Shown here: positions 21,911 to 33,203 of the stretch, piece by piece
Numbering within the stretch: the first letter of the stretch is position 1
Layout of the letters: the number at the start of each line of letters is the position of its first letter
Source of the DNA: Thamnaconus septentrionalis
Taxonomy: Eukaryota; Chordata; Actinopteri; Tetraodontiformes; Monacanthidae
Reading direction: 5' to 3'
Length of the DNA: 64,000 nucleotides
Assembly (NCBI GenBank): GCA_009823395.1
Contig: CM020514.1
Span: forward strand, 942,881-1,006,880
Made by a program: the position numbers and the translations under genes
The notes under the pieces: model-generated
Seen by the model: the letters and a program-made list of their open reading frames with translations, nothing else
Databases searched by the model: none
Told to the model about the DNA's origin: nothing

Positions 21911-22029
21911 TTTGTGAGGTGGGAGGTCAGGGCGATAGGTCTGTAGTGGTTCAGCAGTTCACTAGGATGGGCTACCTTGGGGGGGCAATAGCTGTGTATA
22001 GGGAGCTGAGGTGTGAAAGACTCCCCCTC

Positions 22030-22933
22030 CCCCGGATTCAACGTCGGACATTTAATCTCTTATGTGGGAAACTGCGACCATTGCTCGAACGACAAAATAC
22101 CCAAATGCGTGCGGCCATACCACTGCAGAAGAGGATTGCTGTGGCAGTTTCGTACCTTGCATCGGGTACTGATTTTAAAACTCTGTCCGAGTTGTTTGGC
22201 ATGGGCAAAACAACAGTGTCCATTTGTGTGTGGGAGGTCTGTTGCGCTATACGCACAATCCAGAGCCAGTTCGTTAGTTTGCCCCGAGGAAACAGGCTGC
22301 GGGAGATTGTGGATGGATTCGAGGATAGATGGGGGTTTCCACATGCATTAGATGGCTCCCATATTCTTATAACTGCACCCTCCAGCAGCGCGAAGGATTA
22401 CTTCAACCGCAAAAGAAGTCATTCCATCATCCTTCAAGCTGTTGTGGATCACCTTTCTAGGTGAGTAAACACACACACACACACACATACACACAAACAT
22501 ACATTTTTGAATTACATTGTGTTTTCAATTATATAATGAGTTGTATGAATATAATGTGTAGGTCGGCAAAGCTAATCTACTTGCATGTTTCCAATCAACA
22601 GATTCACCAATTTCAATGTTGGATGGCCTGGCAGTATACATGATGCAAGAGTGCTAAGGAACTCCACTTTGTTTGAACTTGCTGAGAGTGGCAACCTCTT
22701 CCCAGCGGTAAGGCATATAATTGTGAATTTATTGTAGAATATCTCAAAATGGCAAAATTGTAGTTATAACAGCAGTTTAGCGAAATGCACTGTATGTGCT
22801 TAATCTTACTGTTTCACCACATGTGACAAACATTACATTAAAATGTTTTCTTTCTAATTCTCAAAAGGACTCAACAACAAAGAACACTGGTCACCGCTGG
22901 ACTCGCTTCCATGTTGCTCTCCATTGTTTATTT
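22030..22933 (+). pseudogene. PIF/Harbinger (HARBI1-like) transposase, 3' truncated
   Basis: DDE nuclease gene with preserved introns. Exon 1 (about 22030-22461) encodes an N-terminal segment with a helix-turn-helix-like block (FKTLSELFGMGKTTVS), then WGFPHALDGSHILI with the first catalytic Asp, and YFNRKRSHSIILQAVVD; it ends at donor TAG|GTGAGT. Exon 2 (22602-22707), between acceptor CAACAG and donor GCG|GTAAGG, encodes FNVGWPGSIHDARVLRNS with the second Asp. A short third piece (22867-22933) runs into the next LINE, so the C-terminal Glu is lost. No in-frame stop appears in exons 1-2. In PIF/Harbinger elements this protein works with a Myb-like partner, which is not seen here. The 5' edge is uncertain. 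Confidence 0.8.
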
Positions 22934-25655
22934 AGATAGATAGATACTTTAATGATCCTGAGGGAAATTATACACTCGTCTGTTGCTCCCATTCATACAG
23001 CCACAACAGGGTAAAAACAGTTAAAAAAAGAGACAAAGAAACAATAAATAATGTAACATTAAAAAGCAAAGTGCAAGAAGACAATGGCACTACAGTCTAT
23101 GTTAATGTTCAGGCCTTTTCCATCACACATCTCCCGCTCCTCCCTGAGGTGGCGGCGTTGTATTGCCTGATAGCACGAGGGACAAATGAGTTCCTCTCCC
23201 TCTCAGTGGTGCACCTCAGTGAAATAAGTCTGGAGCTCCCTGAACTTCTTTGATTGGAGAAGACTGAGTTCAGGGGGTGACTATGGTTGGACAGGATTGC
23301 CCTGATCTTGGAGAGTGTCCTCTGCTCCACCACCTTCTCCACAGAGTCCAGGCCCAGTCCAACAACAGAGCCTGCCTTCCTCATGAGCCGGTCCAACCTC
23401 AGAACGTCCCTTTTCCTGGCGCTGCCCCCAGCACAAGATTGCATAAAACAGAATACTAGAAACAATTGACTGGTAATACATGTACAGCAGCTTAGGACAG
23501 ACCCTAAAAGAGGCCAGCCTTCTAAGGAAGTACATCCTGCACTGCCCCTTCCTGTATACTGCCTCCAGGTTAGCTGCCCAGCTTAGTTTGTTGTCCGGCT
23601 GCAACCCAGGTACTTATAGGTGGAGACCACCTCCACCTCTGTTCCACTGATGATAATGGGCTCCAGGGAGGGTGGCGCCCTGCGGAAATGCAGCACCATC
23701 TCCTTGGTTTTCGCAGTGTTCAGAATGAGCTGATTCCGCTGAGTCCACACCACAAAATCCTTCACCAGTCCTCCGTACTCCCTCTCCTCACCATCCCTAA
23801 TACATGCCACAATAGCAGTGTTGTCAGAGAACTTCTGCATGTGACATGCTGTAGAGTTGTAGAGAAAGTCAGAGGTGTAGAGGGTGAAGAGGGGAGGCGA
23901 TAGTACCGTCCCTTGAGGTGCTGCAATGGTACTGGTCACTGTTGAGGACATAGAGCCACCGAAGCGGACAAACTGTGGCCAATTGGTCAAATTGTCCATA
24001 ATCCATTGAACAAGGAGGCGGTCCACAGTTCAGTTTATCCTGTAGATGGCTGGGCTGAATGGTGTTAAAAGCACTGGAGAAGTCAAAGAACAACATCGTC
24101 ACAATGCAACCTCCCACATCAGGTATGAAAGAGCGCGGTGAAGGAGGTATAGGGTGGCATCTTCACCCCCACCTTCTCTCAGTAGGCAAACTGGAGTGGG
24201 TCCCTCACTTGGGGTTGAACAAGCTGCAGAACCAATCGCTTTCGTGTTTTCATCACGTACGACGTGAGTGCAACTGGTCTATAATCGTTCCAACTCCCTA
24301 GGTTGGCCCTTCTTGGGGACAGGAACGATGGAGGATGTTTTCCACAGCGAAGGAACTCTCCCGAGCTGCAGGCTCAGGTTAAAAACCTGTTTTACAACAG
24401 GGTCACCAAGTTCTGAAGCACAGAACAACAGCCTCAGACAGACCTGGTCTGGGCCTGCAGCCTTCCTCGGATAGAGACGTTGCAATACCGTTCTGCTGTG
24501 ATGGAGGGTGGGATTATGGTGGGAGGGGTGGGCACCTGTGAGAGTGAGAGAGAGGCACCTGGAGGAAAAGTAGGACGGTGACAGACAGAGGAGCCAGGAG
24601 GGGGGCTGTGGGGGTGAGTTGGTGGTAAGGGGAGAACTGAACCTATTAAATAAAGTGTTCAGCTCTTCCAATTTCTGTGGGTCCACACAGCACCTATTAG
24701 CCTTGCTGCCACAGCCTGTAATGGTCTTCATACCATTCCAGACTTCCCGCATTCCTGCTGTACCCCTCCTTGGCCTCCCTTAAGCATGGCTTTACCTCTC
24801 TTAACATATCACTGTCTCTGCTTGCAAACACCCTCTAATTCCTGTTCACGACTTCTTTGACTTCTGAGGTAATCCATGGTTTGTTGTTAGTGAAGCACTT
24901 TACTGTTTTTACGGGCACCACCTGATCGACACAAATGTTCAAATAGTCAGTCAAACACCCCATCCCCCCTCAAGGTCATCACCATGCGACTCCACCAATA
25001 CACTCCAGTCAGTGGTGGCAAAGCAGTCTCTGAGTGTGTCCTCTGCCTCAGGGTCCCACCTCCTGACCTGCCTTGTTGTTACAGTTTGCCTCTTGACCAG
25101 CGGAATGTATGTGGGCCGCAAATTAACAAGATTGTGATATGACTTGCCCAGGGGAACGTAGGCGGGGAACTGAATATGCACCATCAGTCTTTGCATACAA
25201 CAGATCAATCATCCTAATCTTCCTTGTGGGACAGCTGCCCTCGGAGGAAATGTTAACACAGAGCGCGATGACGTTGTGAGAACTCACATGGTACGTAGTA
25301 CAGTCTGATGCTAACAGCAAGCAGCTCCAAGTCACGGCTGCAGATCACAGTTTTGACCGTCAGATGGTTAGGATGGCACCAGCGTTTGTTTGCATACAGG
25401 ATAAGTCCCCAACCTTTGCACTTCCCACTGTAATTGGGATCCCGATGAGCTCGAACGGTGGAAAAGCCGGGTAAGTCCACAGTCAGATCCGGTACGTGGC
25501 TGGTTAGTCACATCTTGGTGAAAATCAGCAGACTGCTCTCTCCGTAGCACTGTTGGCTCATAATCAACGTGGCAAGCTCATCCATCTAATTGGTCAGCAC
25601 ATTAACATTCCCCATGACAACAGAGGGAATTGATGGTTTAAAGAGCCTCCGCTTA
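22934..25655 (-). mobile_element. Rex1/Babar-like LINE, copy 2, nearly full length but degenerate
   Basis: Minus strand. The 3' tail (TAGA)n plus 'tactttaatgatcctgaggg' abuts the Harbinger gene. Upstream in coding order: C-terminus ERNSFVPRAIRQYN, KYLGC, NQLILNTAKTKEMVLHFRR, RT (LFFDFSSAFNTIQPSHL, IAAPQGTVLSP, motif C FSDNTAIV), LYPRKAAGPDQVCLR, and an APE-endonuclease region at 25250-25650 (SVVMGNVNVLTN, VDLPGFSTVRAHRDPNYSGK, RDLELLAVSIR). Motif C reads SDN instead of the expected DD pair, and several frameshifts and stops are present, so it is inactive. Its insertion probably removed the 3' end of the Harbinger gene. Confidence 0.82.
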
Positions 25656-25656
25656 T

Positions 25657-25854
25657 TGACTTCTCAGCTGCAGAATCCAAAAACTCAGTCCAAAAAGCAA
25701 CATAGGCATCTCTGGCCACACCATCTGCATCTGCACCTCTTTCATTAATAAAAGAAAACTTTAAAGTGTACTTTAAAATCAACTTATCTTTAAACTGACA
25801 GATCATTTCCTCTACTCTGTGAAGTCTGAGACTCACATAATGTTGGTCATACAC
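25657..25854 (-). pseudogene. Fragment of a fish HECT-like/TE-associated protein
   Basis: About 65 codons: VSLRLHRVEEMICQFKD, FSFINERGADADGVARDAY, AFWTEFLDSAA. I associate this string with repetitive, uncharacterised fish proteins whose C-termini resemble HECT folds, but that is recollection. It abuts the LINE 5' end, so it may be the target gene fragment or a further mobile element. Confidence 0.4.
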
Positions 25855-25859
25855 TGAAA

Positions 25860-26733
25860 AAAGGAAACGAGCCTTCTCACGGATTTATTTAAACATATTG
25901 AATGTGTTTAACACAACTGCTTCATGTTCTAAGCTTAGTTTAATTGTATAGTGTATTAATCACATGATATGGAGAGAGGGTAGGAGAATGTGATCAGATC
26001 ATTTTGGGATGAAGTGAGACAATAATGTTGCGATGTTAACTATCGCGATACGGCGCGGGAAGCGGGAAGACAGTTGTTGAAGATGGGAAGGCAAGGCAAC
26101 GTGTAACCGTTTCCAACGGCTCATACTGACCGCCATATTTTTAGGCAAGTATGATTGTCTTGATTAATATTTAAAATAAAATCACAGCCAAATGTAGATT
26201 ATTGTATTGAGAGTATCCATGTTACATTGATACAGCTTACTTTGCTCGGGTTTATCAGCTCGTGGTCATTCATTTTTTTTTGTTTTTCTTCCAATGAGCA
26301 GGTGCGAACATGTGCGCACATTTGAGAGACAGCGAAGGGAGGGGGTAACGTTAGCCGCGTAGCTCACCCTGTGGAAATAATGCTCTTTGACTCGAGTGGC
26401 AGCCATTCCAGATGCGGTGGAAAATGGGTGAGTCGAGTGAGCAAGCGCACCGAGTCAACCTCGTTGCCATTAACGAGAACCGAGCTGCAGCGCCAAGAGG
26501 CTCGGCAGGTTGTTAGCCGTTAGCACGTCGTCCCCTGCAGAAAACACAGCGTCTCGGTGTCTTTTACCTGTGGCACCAGGGCCGTGGACAGCAGCGAGAC
26601 TGTGATGTGACCGTTTAGCTCGGCTGTTTTGGAAAAATGTATCAGCGACATTCAATCAACTAACTCAAGTTAACTCAACCCCTTAATTGAGTGTTCATCT
26701 AATGTGGGCCTATATTTATTTGATATACAGTTC
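25860..26733. other. No recognisable gene
   Basis: 874 bp without recognised coding, RNA or repeat features, bounded by the HECT-like fragment and the DIRS-like terminal repeats. Confidence 0.5.
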
Positions 26734-27960
26734 AGACAGGGTCACTTTGTCAAAATAACAATTTATTACACATCAACACGTTAGGTTAATCATCACGTCA
26801 GGTTTGGCGGTATGGTTCTGCTTGGGGTCCCCTGCCCTTCCACGCAAGCATGCGAGGAAGCCCGAGTAGGAAGCCTTCCCGCCCTTCACGAGCCATCGTG
26901 AAAGGCATAAGGCAGGGAGGGCAGCTCAGGTTCGTTTTGGGACTCCCTCTCCCACGGCCCGCGTGAGAGGCCTGGGCAGGAAGCTCTTCCTGCCCTTCAC
27001 GAGCCATCGTGAAAGGCGATGCAGGGAGCCCAGCGGCAGCAACTACGAACCAACCCTGCAGAACCAGAGCTACGGAGAGAATTGTTAGTTTCGATCATGA
27101 TGGAGGAGCAGGGGAGGAGGTGGGTTGTCGATCGCCGGTGAAGAAGCAGAGGAAGATGATCAGTTGGGGTGGCTTTAAAAAGGGCGCTTCTAAAGAGGCT
27201 GACCAATAGGAGCTGAGGGAAGTGATGTAAGCCTACAGCTAATTAGGGTCACACAGCTGGAATACTAATAAGGCGACGTCATGCCCTGTCAGAACTAACG
27301 CTTCGCTCGATTTCAGACAGGGTCACTTTGTCAAAATAACAATTTATTACACATCAACACGTTAGGTTAATCATCACGTCAGGTTTGGCGGTATGGTTCT
27401 GCTTGGGGTCCCCCTGCCCTTCCACGCAAGCATGCGAGGAAGCCCGAGGCGGGAAGCCCTTCCCGCCCTTCACGAGCCATCGTGAAAGGCATAAGGCAGG
27501 GAGGGCAGCTCAGGTTCATTTTGGGGACTCCCTCTCCCACGCGCCCGCGTGAGAGGCCTGGGCAGGAAGCTCTTCCTGCCCTTCACGAGCCATTGTGAAA
27601 GGCGATGCAGGGAGCCCAGCGGCAGCAACTACGAACCCCCCAAAACAGCCATACCGGCAAATCAAAGCTCTTCTGGTAAGAAGGAGCAAATGGGCGACAT
27701 ACATTTGGCGGTAAATCTGATTGGGGTCCCCCTGCCCTTCCGCGCAAGCATGCGAGGAAGCCCGAGGCGGGAAGCCCTTCCCGCCCTTCACGAGCCATCG
27801 TGAAAGGCATAAGGCAGGGAGGGCAGCTCAGGTTTGTTTTGGGGACTCCCTCTCCCACGCGCCCGCGTGAGAGGCCTGGGCAGGAAGCTCTTCCTGCCCT
27901 TCACGAGCCATCATGAAAGGCGATGCAGGGAGCCCAGCGGCAGCAACTACGAACCCCCCA
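26734..27960. repeat. Tandemly duplicated terminal region of the DIRS-like element
   Basis: A unit starting CAGACAGGGTCACTTTGTC occurs at 26734 and 27314 (580 bp apart). A third, partial unit lacking its first ~110 bp covers about 27707-27960. Each unit contains two short hairpins of the form TTCACGAgccaTCGTGAA. The second boundary is preceded by 'gccctgtcagaac', the complement of the unit start, so the junction is itself an inverted repeat. Repeated complex termini fit DIRS elements. Confidence 0.75.
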
Positions 27961-28139
27961 ACCAGTTGTACCGGCAAAATCAGGCCCTTGTCGACAGCGA
28001 GCAACTAAATAAGCTATAAGGTAAGAAGTAAAGACAGTTAAAGCTGGTGCGGTACAACCAGCTTGGTGAAAGAGATACAGTCGGAGTGGAATATAATATA
28101 GTAATATTCTATTATATTTAGTTTAATACGTCGCAGAGG

Positions 28140-28707
28140 TTAAGTAGCGTTTAGGTGGGCGAGAATGCATTGGGCGTCGAGAATGGCTGAGCTTCGGGAC
28201 ACAGATAACGTTTGGATGCAGCTGAAGACCACCTTCCCATAGCTTGCGCGTTGATACGGGAACTTTAAAGCTGTCGTTGTTGCCGCTCCAATCCGAAAGG
28301 AGTGAGCCGTGTATTGGTCAGGCGAAGGTCCGCAGAATTGGCAAGGAGGCGAAGGCGAGAAGTGAACCAAGCTCTTGTCATGGGTTCCCCATCCTCCGTG
28401 GCAAAAAGCGGCTCCTTCGGATTGGCTTGTGGTCTGCTTCTTAAGTAACAGCTCATGGATATGGAAGGACAAAAGGCAGAATTAGTTTTTTGCACTCAGA
28501 ATGTTTGTCCTCTCCTGGCCCTGTCAGACTTAGAATGTTTGAGAAATATACAAAAAAAAAAAAAAAAAAATGATGATCGTAAACAGTAATATCGGACACG
28601 GAAAGATTCTGTGCTGGGTCGAAACATCTCGTGAGAGTGGTGAATTCCCCGCCTCTTAAAAAACAAAAAAAACAAAAAACAAAAATGCAGTGAGAAACAG
28701 TTTCCAA
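28140..28707 (-). pseudogene. Tyrosine recombinase of the DIRS-like element
   Basis: Reading the minus strand: CFLRGGEFTT with the first catalytic Arg, FDPAQNLSVSDITVYD, a poly-T interruption (28550-28570), EPLFATEDGEPMTRAWF, then TAHSFRIGAATT containing the HxxR pair. After a frame change, MGRWSSAASKRYL brings the probable nucleophilic Tyr. The order R...HxxR...Y is the tyrosine-recombinase catalytic layout. At least two frame changes make it non-functional. This enzyme would integrate the element's circular cDNA. Confidence 0.75.
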
Positions 28708-29149
28708 AAGTAAGTCTATATAAGAAATCTAAATTCGTACAAGCACCCTTTCCTTAAATACGTGATTAACTTGTGCAGGAGAGGAATGGTGAAGGGGAGA
28801 TGAACGTCTTTGCCTTGAGGTTTCTCTCTTTTGGATCCACGTAACAGGAGTTGAATCAATGGATTTCCCATCACGCTGTTGACCAAGGGTCCGCTCAGCG
28901 CAGGTGGAATTGAATTCCCGCGAGGAGGCCTTTGATAGAGGAGGGCTGCATCTTTCGGGACTCAAAACAGTGAACCATAAAAGCACAATGGCGGGAATAT
29001 TAACTGGGAAGATGGCTATAGAAAAGGTGGAACAACAAAGTAAAGTAAGACCACGTGGAGTCATACGCTTTTAATGTTGACTGGGTAAGTCCAAGTCGCA
29101 TATAGCGTGCGGCCGATTTCATTTACGACTGCAGAGTCGAGTCTAGTCG

Positions 29150-30290
29150 AGGCTGCGTCCAGACACAGTTTGCGGAACTCCTACAATTGAACCGGGACAG
29201 AGCATCTGCAATTTTATTGTCCAAACCCGGAATATGTGCTGCTCGGATAATGAAGATACCCAGGACAGAAACCCAAGTGAGACGTCTGATGAATCTGTTG
29301 ATGAAGGTTATGGAGGACGACCTTGTTTATGATGTTTACGGCTGCCTCGTATCGCAGAAGACCAGTGCTTACTCCACAGGAGACATGCTATGAGAATCGG
29401 GCAGATTCCATAAGGCGCTTGAAGTAATGTTATTTGGTAAAGAACACAATTCTTTTGGCCATTTATCAGCAAACCACTGGTTGTTGAAGAACCCCCTAAA
29501 ACCGACTGTGGGAGCTGCGTCCGTAAACGATATATCTATATAAATATATATATATAAATAAAAATACCGTTCAATTTCCCCAAGAGAAAGGACCGAAACT
29601 CAAGCTCCGATCTACACCCTTCATCCGACAATTCATGTCAGCGAGATTATCTATGGTTTTCGAGAGATCTAAAAGTCTTGATTTGAACGAGCGATCCTGA
29701 GGGACGACGCGCATAGCAAAGATTAAAATGACCTAGGAGGGAAAGTAAGTCCCTTTTAGAAGTAGCAGTACTGCGTGCACTCTCATGTGGTTAATTCTTG
29801 AGTGGGCAGTGATGCCAGCATCAGGTTGCTATCTAGAACAATTCCTGGAAATTCAATAGAATGAAGTGGAACGGATGGAAAGCGTTCTAAAGAAAGCGTC
29901 GGTGATGTCTGCTTTTGACGACCATGCGCCTCGACCTGTTTAAATATATATTATTATTATTATTATTATAATTATATTATTATTTTATTTATTTATTTAT
30001 TTATTAGCTGAATAGCGTTGTCGATGGAAGCGTAGGACAGAGAGAATGTGGTAGTGGAATCAGACTATTAACTATTAGCTTCATCATGTGTGGGGCAGAG
30101 GAGTCAATTATAAGACACTTCATTTCCCCAGAGTATTTACGGGTAGCGACGCCTCAGGGGTTCACGCGAATGATAGGAAAAGGAGAAACATCAAAAAGCC
30201 CAAACATAAAAGCCTTCCTCACTGTCAACTATCTCGGGCTCCTTCGATGCCGATTGTAAATTTTACATATGAAAGAAGTTTTTTGGAAGA
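29150..30290 (-). pseudogene. RT-RNase H of the DIRS-like element
   Basis: Scattered minus-strand motifs in coding order: GVATRKYSGEMKCLIIDSSA (30170-30110), TTTFSLSYASIDNAIQL (30060-30010), an AT-rich tract, GRGAWSSKADITDAFFRTLS (29935-29870), IVLDSNLMLASLPTQEL, LLSLLGHFNF plus VVPQDRSFKSRLL, FTDAAPTVGF plus FFNNQWFADKWP (RNase H, about 29520-29460), and IRAAHIPGLDNKIADALSRF (29250-29190). Frames differ between blocks and stops occur (for example one before GVATRK). The region was too broken to show as one open frame and was found by reading the strand by hand. Confidence 0.72.
29941..30005. repeat. A/T-rich simple repeat inside the RT
   Basis: (TTA)n/(TTTA)n tract separating RT blocks. A second, longer T-rich (TTTA)n/(ATT)n tract lies at 30405-30590 between the RT and gag segments. 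Confidence 0.9.
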
Positions 30291-31145
30291 AAAGACAGAC
30301 CAGCTAAAACCATGAATTAGTCCAGTCATCAAGTAATTGACAAAGCAGCGGTTGGATGATCTCTCAAAGCCTTTCCCAATCTGGCACGTTCACAGGGGTA
30401 GAAGGCTTTATTTATTTATATTATTTATTTATTTATTTATTTGTTTATATTATTGTTTTTATATATTATATTATTGTTTTTATTTATTCATTTATTTATT
30501 TTATTGTTTTTTATTTATTTATTTAGTTATTATTATATTCATTATTATCATTATCATCATTATTTTATTTTTTTTTTTTTTTTTTTTCTTCCCGTCTGAG
30601 GCGTGTTCATCTAGGGCACACGGATTTGGGGTGTCTGTCCCCGCAAAAGCTGCAAGCATGAATATATTTACACTCCACAAATCTGCACGCGTTTGTTAAA
30701 ATGAAGCATATGGAGTAGAAAAAGGTGTCACCTTGTTTTCTGTTTCTGAGCATTTTGGAGGATGAACAACAGCCACTGATTTAGGGCAAGATAGAGGAAT
30801 GTGCAAAGGAAGCGCAAATAGAGCGGTTTGAACAAATAGAGTGCTTGACGGCCAGTGCAGTGCCGGTTATTAGAGCCCAAATCGACCACGGACCAGACCA
30901 GCCTTTGGTTAAATCTCTGAATAAACATAGCACATTTAGCTGAGAATGACTTATGGTATTCTTAGAACGAGGTTCCGTCGTAGGTCATAGCAAGATCGGC
31001 GAGGGCCACGACTGACTTCTGACAAAGTCAGAGTCTGGACAGCCTGGGATCACTGCCCTTTAATAACACCGACCTATCTCCACATTCAACGACGCGTTTG
31101 TCGCTAAATTCCGAGCACAGCAGGATTTTTACAAGGTTGACGTTG

Positions 31146-31868
31146 TTACCTGCGAGGATTTGGCTCCTGCGGTTGGATGAGATGGCGGCAGCAGGAAGGT
31201 AGAAGGGAACGCCGGTAGAGAACGGAACTGCACTTCCCAAGGTTCTGCGCGGGATCAGAACGTCGTCGGGTGGAGCGGTGTGACGTCATCAGCTCGCGAA
31301 TATGGACCTGCGGTGGGTTGGAAGTTTCCTCCGCTGACCCGCGTGTAAATCCCGCGGCTGAAGCTTCTGGAGGCTGGATCCTTGAACCCATGCTCGAGAG
31401 GGAAAGTTGAATGGACGACAGTGCGGCCATGATGGAGTCGTTCGGGACTGCGGAGCTGGACGCCGGATCGGGGGCTCTCGTCCTCTTGGAGATCTGAGCC
31501 ACGCTGGATCCCGAAGCCGATCAACAGGTGTTTTTCGCTTCAATGATGCCTTTGGAGCGACGGAGGGAGGACGATCGCTAGGAGGAAGCGGAATGCCGGA
31601 GAAGCTCAGGAAAAGAGCTAACGACTCTTCGTGGGAAGCGCCGACTGAGCGGCGACGCCGTTGGCAAATCGAAACTCCAGGATCTTCGGTATTGGCCATT
31701 CGTTGATGGAAGGGACCGGGGATCTTTTCCCCATGAGCTTCGGCGAAGAGAAGGAGTGCCTTCATCGCGGATGATAGCCTCGGATTCGGAGCTTTGTGGC
31801 GACTCTGGAGCGCAGACGAGCTGCTCCTGGTCCACGGCATAGTATGAAGCCATCGAGGCGAAAGGCAG
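31146..31868 (-). pseudogene. Gag-like segment of the DIRS-like element
   Basis: Several minus-strand frames encode Ser/Pro/Arg-rich peptide (for example SLKRKTPVDRLRD and SRTTPSWPHCRPFNFPSR) without a zinc knuckle. Position upstream of RT and composition fit a DIRS gag, but homology is not provable by eye. The boundary with the TIR element at 31870 truncates it. Confidence 0.45.
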
Positions 31869-31869
31869 C

Positions 31870-33200
31870 TCAGCAATGGACAGAGATTGTTTCATACCTG
31901 CTGCTCGGTCTGTGGTTGCTTTTCTGTTCAAGAAAACACTTTTCCTCACTGAAGTCACAGTTGATAATTTATGTTATGTTTTGTTTTCTGGGAGAGTATA
32001 GGTGTAGTTCTAACTTTATATTTTCACCAAAAGTAAACACGAGACAGATATAACGGGAAAATAGCATTCATTTAAAAACAGACAGAAAAACATACAGTGA
32101 ACACACCTCCTTATTAGAAATAGCTGCCCTAGCGAGCCAAGGACGACTTTGTTAAATCCCGTGGTGTTCGAGGATTCCCTAGGTAACGCGCCTCACGCAG
32201 GACCAACTCGATGTTTTACCGAGCGCTTCGCCATTTGCCGCTCGTCGTTTTCGCGAATATGGTTGAACACACTCGCGACGTCGACGGCATTCCCGGTTCG
32301 CCTGCCTCTCCCCAAAAGACAAAATAAACATGTATTGAAATAGCTGTTTTCAAAAAATGTATACACATATAAATATATTTGTACACCATCAATAGTAGCT
32401 ACTTGTATTCACGGTAAAATGTACCTGACACGGAAGTTCCGTGTCGAAGGAGTTGGTGTCGATGTCCGCTCCGACAGGGAACATTGACGAGGACACTGAG
32501 CCAATCCAGTGCCCTGCTCGTCGCTATGTCACCACTAAACTCGCTTTGTCTCGCTTGGACCCTGAGCGATTGAGGTACCAAAACTGTCACACACGTCTGT
32601 CAGTCTTGCCTGCTGGGTTCAGTGTGCCCTCGGCTGGCACGCAGCTGAGGCACGTTCCCACCTGATTAGACACACCTGCATTCTCTCTGCCATTACGGTT
32701 GCATATAAGCCCTGGTCCCACACTCACTCGTTGCCAGATTGTCCGCTAACTTTTGTTATGACCTTCCAGCGTTTCCTGTCCTGCCTTCCTGCCTGCCCGA
32801 TCTCGACCTGTTTTCTGTCCCTGACCTGCGTTCTGCGTTCCTGTCCTGGTAACCCGACCTCGCTTCTGTGTCAGACCACGAGCCTGCTTCTCCTGCCCTG
32901 TTACTGCCGACCTGGAAAAGCCTTGGACACGAACCCTCGATCTCCGCCCCGGACATCCGACCCGCCTTTCGTCCCCGACCAGCCTGCTCTGCCGCCGTCC
33001 CGGAGAACTGACCTGCCTTCCGTCCCTGACCACGAGCTGTTGCTAACCGTCGCAAATAAACCCTCTTTCCTTACCCATTTTGTGTTGCACTTGGATCCTT
33101 ACCTGACACGTTACAAAAACAGCATCTCCTACAACCGTGTAGCGGCCAGTGCGAACACCCTACAACCGTACCGTGGCGAGGCGAGGCAATGAGAACGCCC
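31870..33200. mobile_element. TIR element, copy 2 (inverted, truncated)
   Basis: Reverse-complement similarity to copy 1 (20876-21910) runs from CATACCTGCTGCTCGGTCTG (31896) through ATATTTTCACC, GGCGAGGCAGGCGAA-type blocks and ACACGGAAGTTCCGTG to the end GCGAGGCAATGAGAACGCCC at 33200. One TIR is missing where it meets the DIRS-like remnant. It carries a solo LTR insertion at 32585-33115. Confidence 0.8.
32585..33115 (+). mobile_element. Solo LTR (531 bp) with AAAAC target duplication
   Basis: It starts TGTCACAC and ends CGTTACA (TGT...ACA ends). A perfect AAAAC lies on each side (32580-32584 and 33116-33120). Copy 1 of the host TIR element keeps the uninterrupted site (CCAAAACAGCGCC on the complement), proving insertion. 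A TATA-like GCATATAAGCCC lies near 32700. A 5 bp TSD and TG..CA ends indicate an LTR retrotransposon reduced to a solo LTR by recombination. Family unknown. Confidence 0.9.
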
Positions 33201-33203
33201 CCA

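Larger units (their letters stand above)
18394..22010 (-). mobile_element. Rex1/Babar-like LINE, copy 1, with three nested insertions
   Basis: Minus-strand non-LTR retrotransposon. The 3' end (18394) shows the (TAGAA)n-type tail and 'aatcccacagtggggaaattt'. Moving upstream: AIRQYN-type C-terminus, KYLGVHI-like segment, LCEQNHLLLNTNKTTELVLD, RT core FFDFSSAFNTIQPSLL, then LDPLQFAFQPGVGVDDAIIY and ELLNHYRPIALTSHL. These are Rex1-clade RT motifs. The frame is broken many times. It is split by a hAT MITE (19457-19829), a foldback element (19956-20733) and a TIR element (20876-21910); excluding these, roughly 1.4 kb of LINE remains. The 5' limit next to the Harbinger gene is approximate. Confidence 0.8.
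26734..31868 (-). mobile_element. Degraded DIRS-like (tyrosine recombinase) retrotransposon
   Basis: On the minus strand the order is a Ser/Pro/Arg-rich gag-like segment (31868-31146), RT and RNase H (about 30290-29150), then a tyrosine recombinase (28707-28140), followed by complex repeats (27960-26734). That gene order, with a YR instead of a DDE integrase and no LTRs, defines DIRS-type elements. All domains contain stops or frameshifts, and AT-rich tracts interrupt the RT. The 5' side is cut by the TIR element at 31870. Confidence 0.75.

Noticed and set aside
22138..22351. Alternative frames overlapping the Harbinger exon
   Set aside because: They are shadows of the transposase frame, which carries the recognisable DDE motifs.
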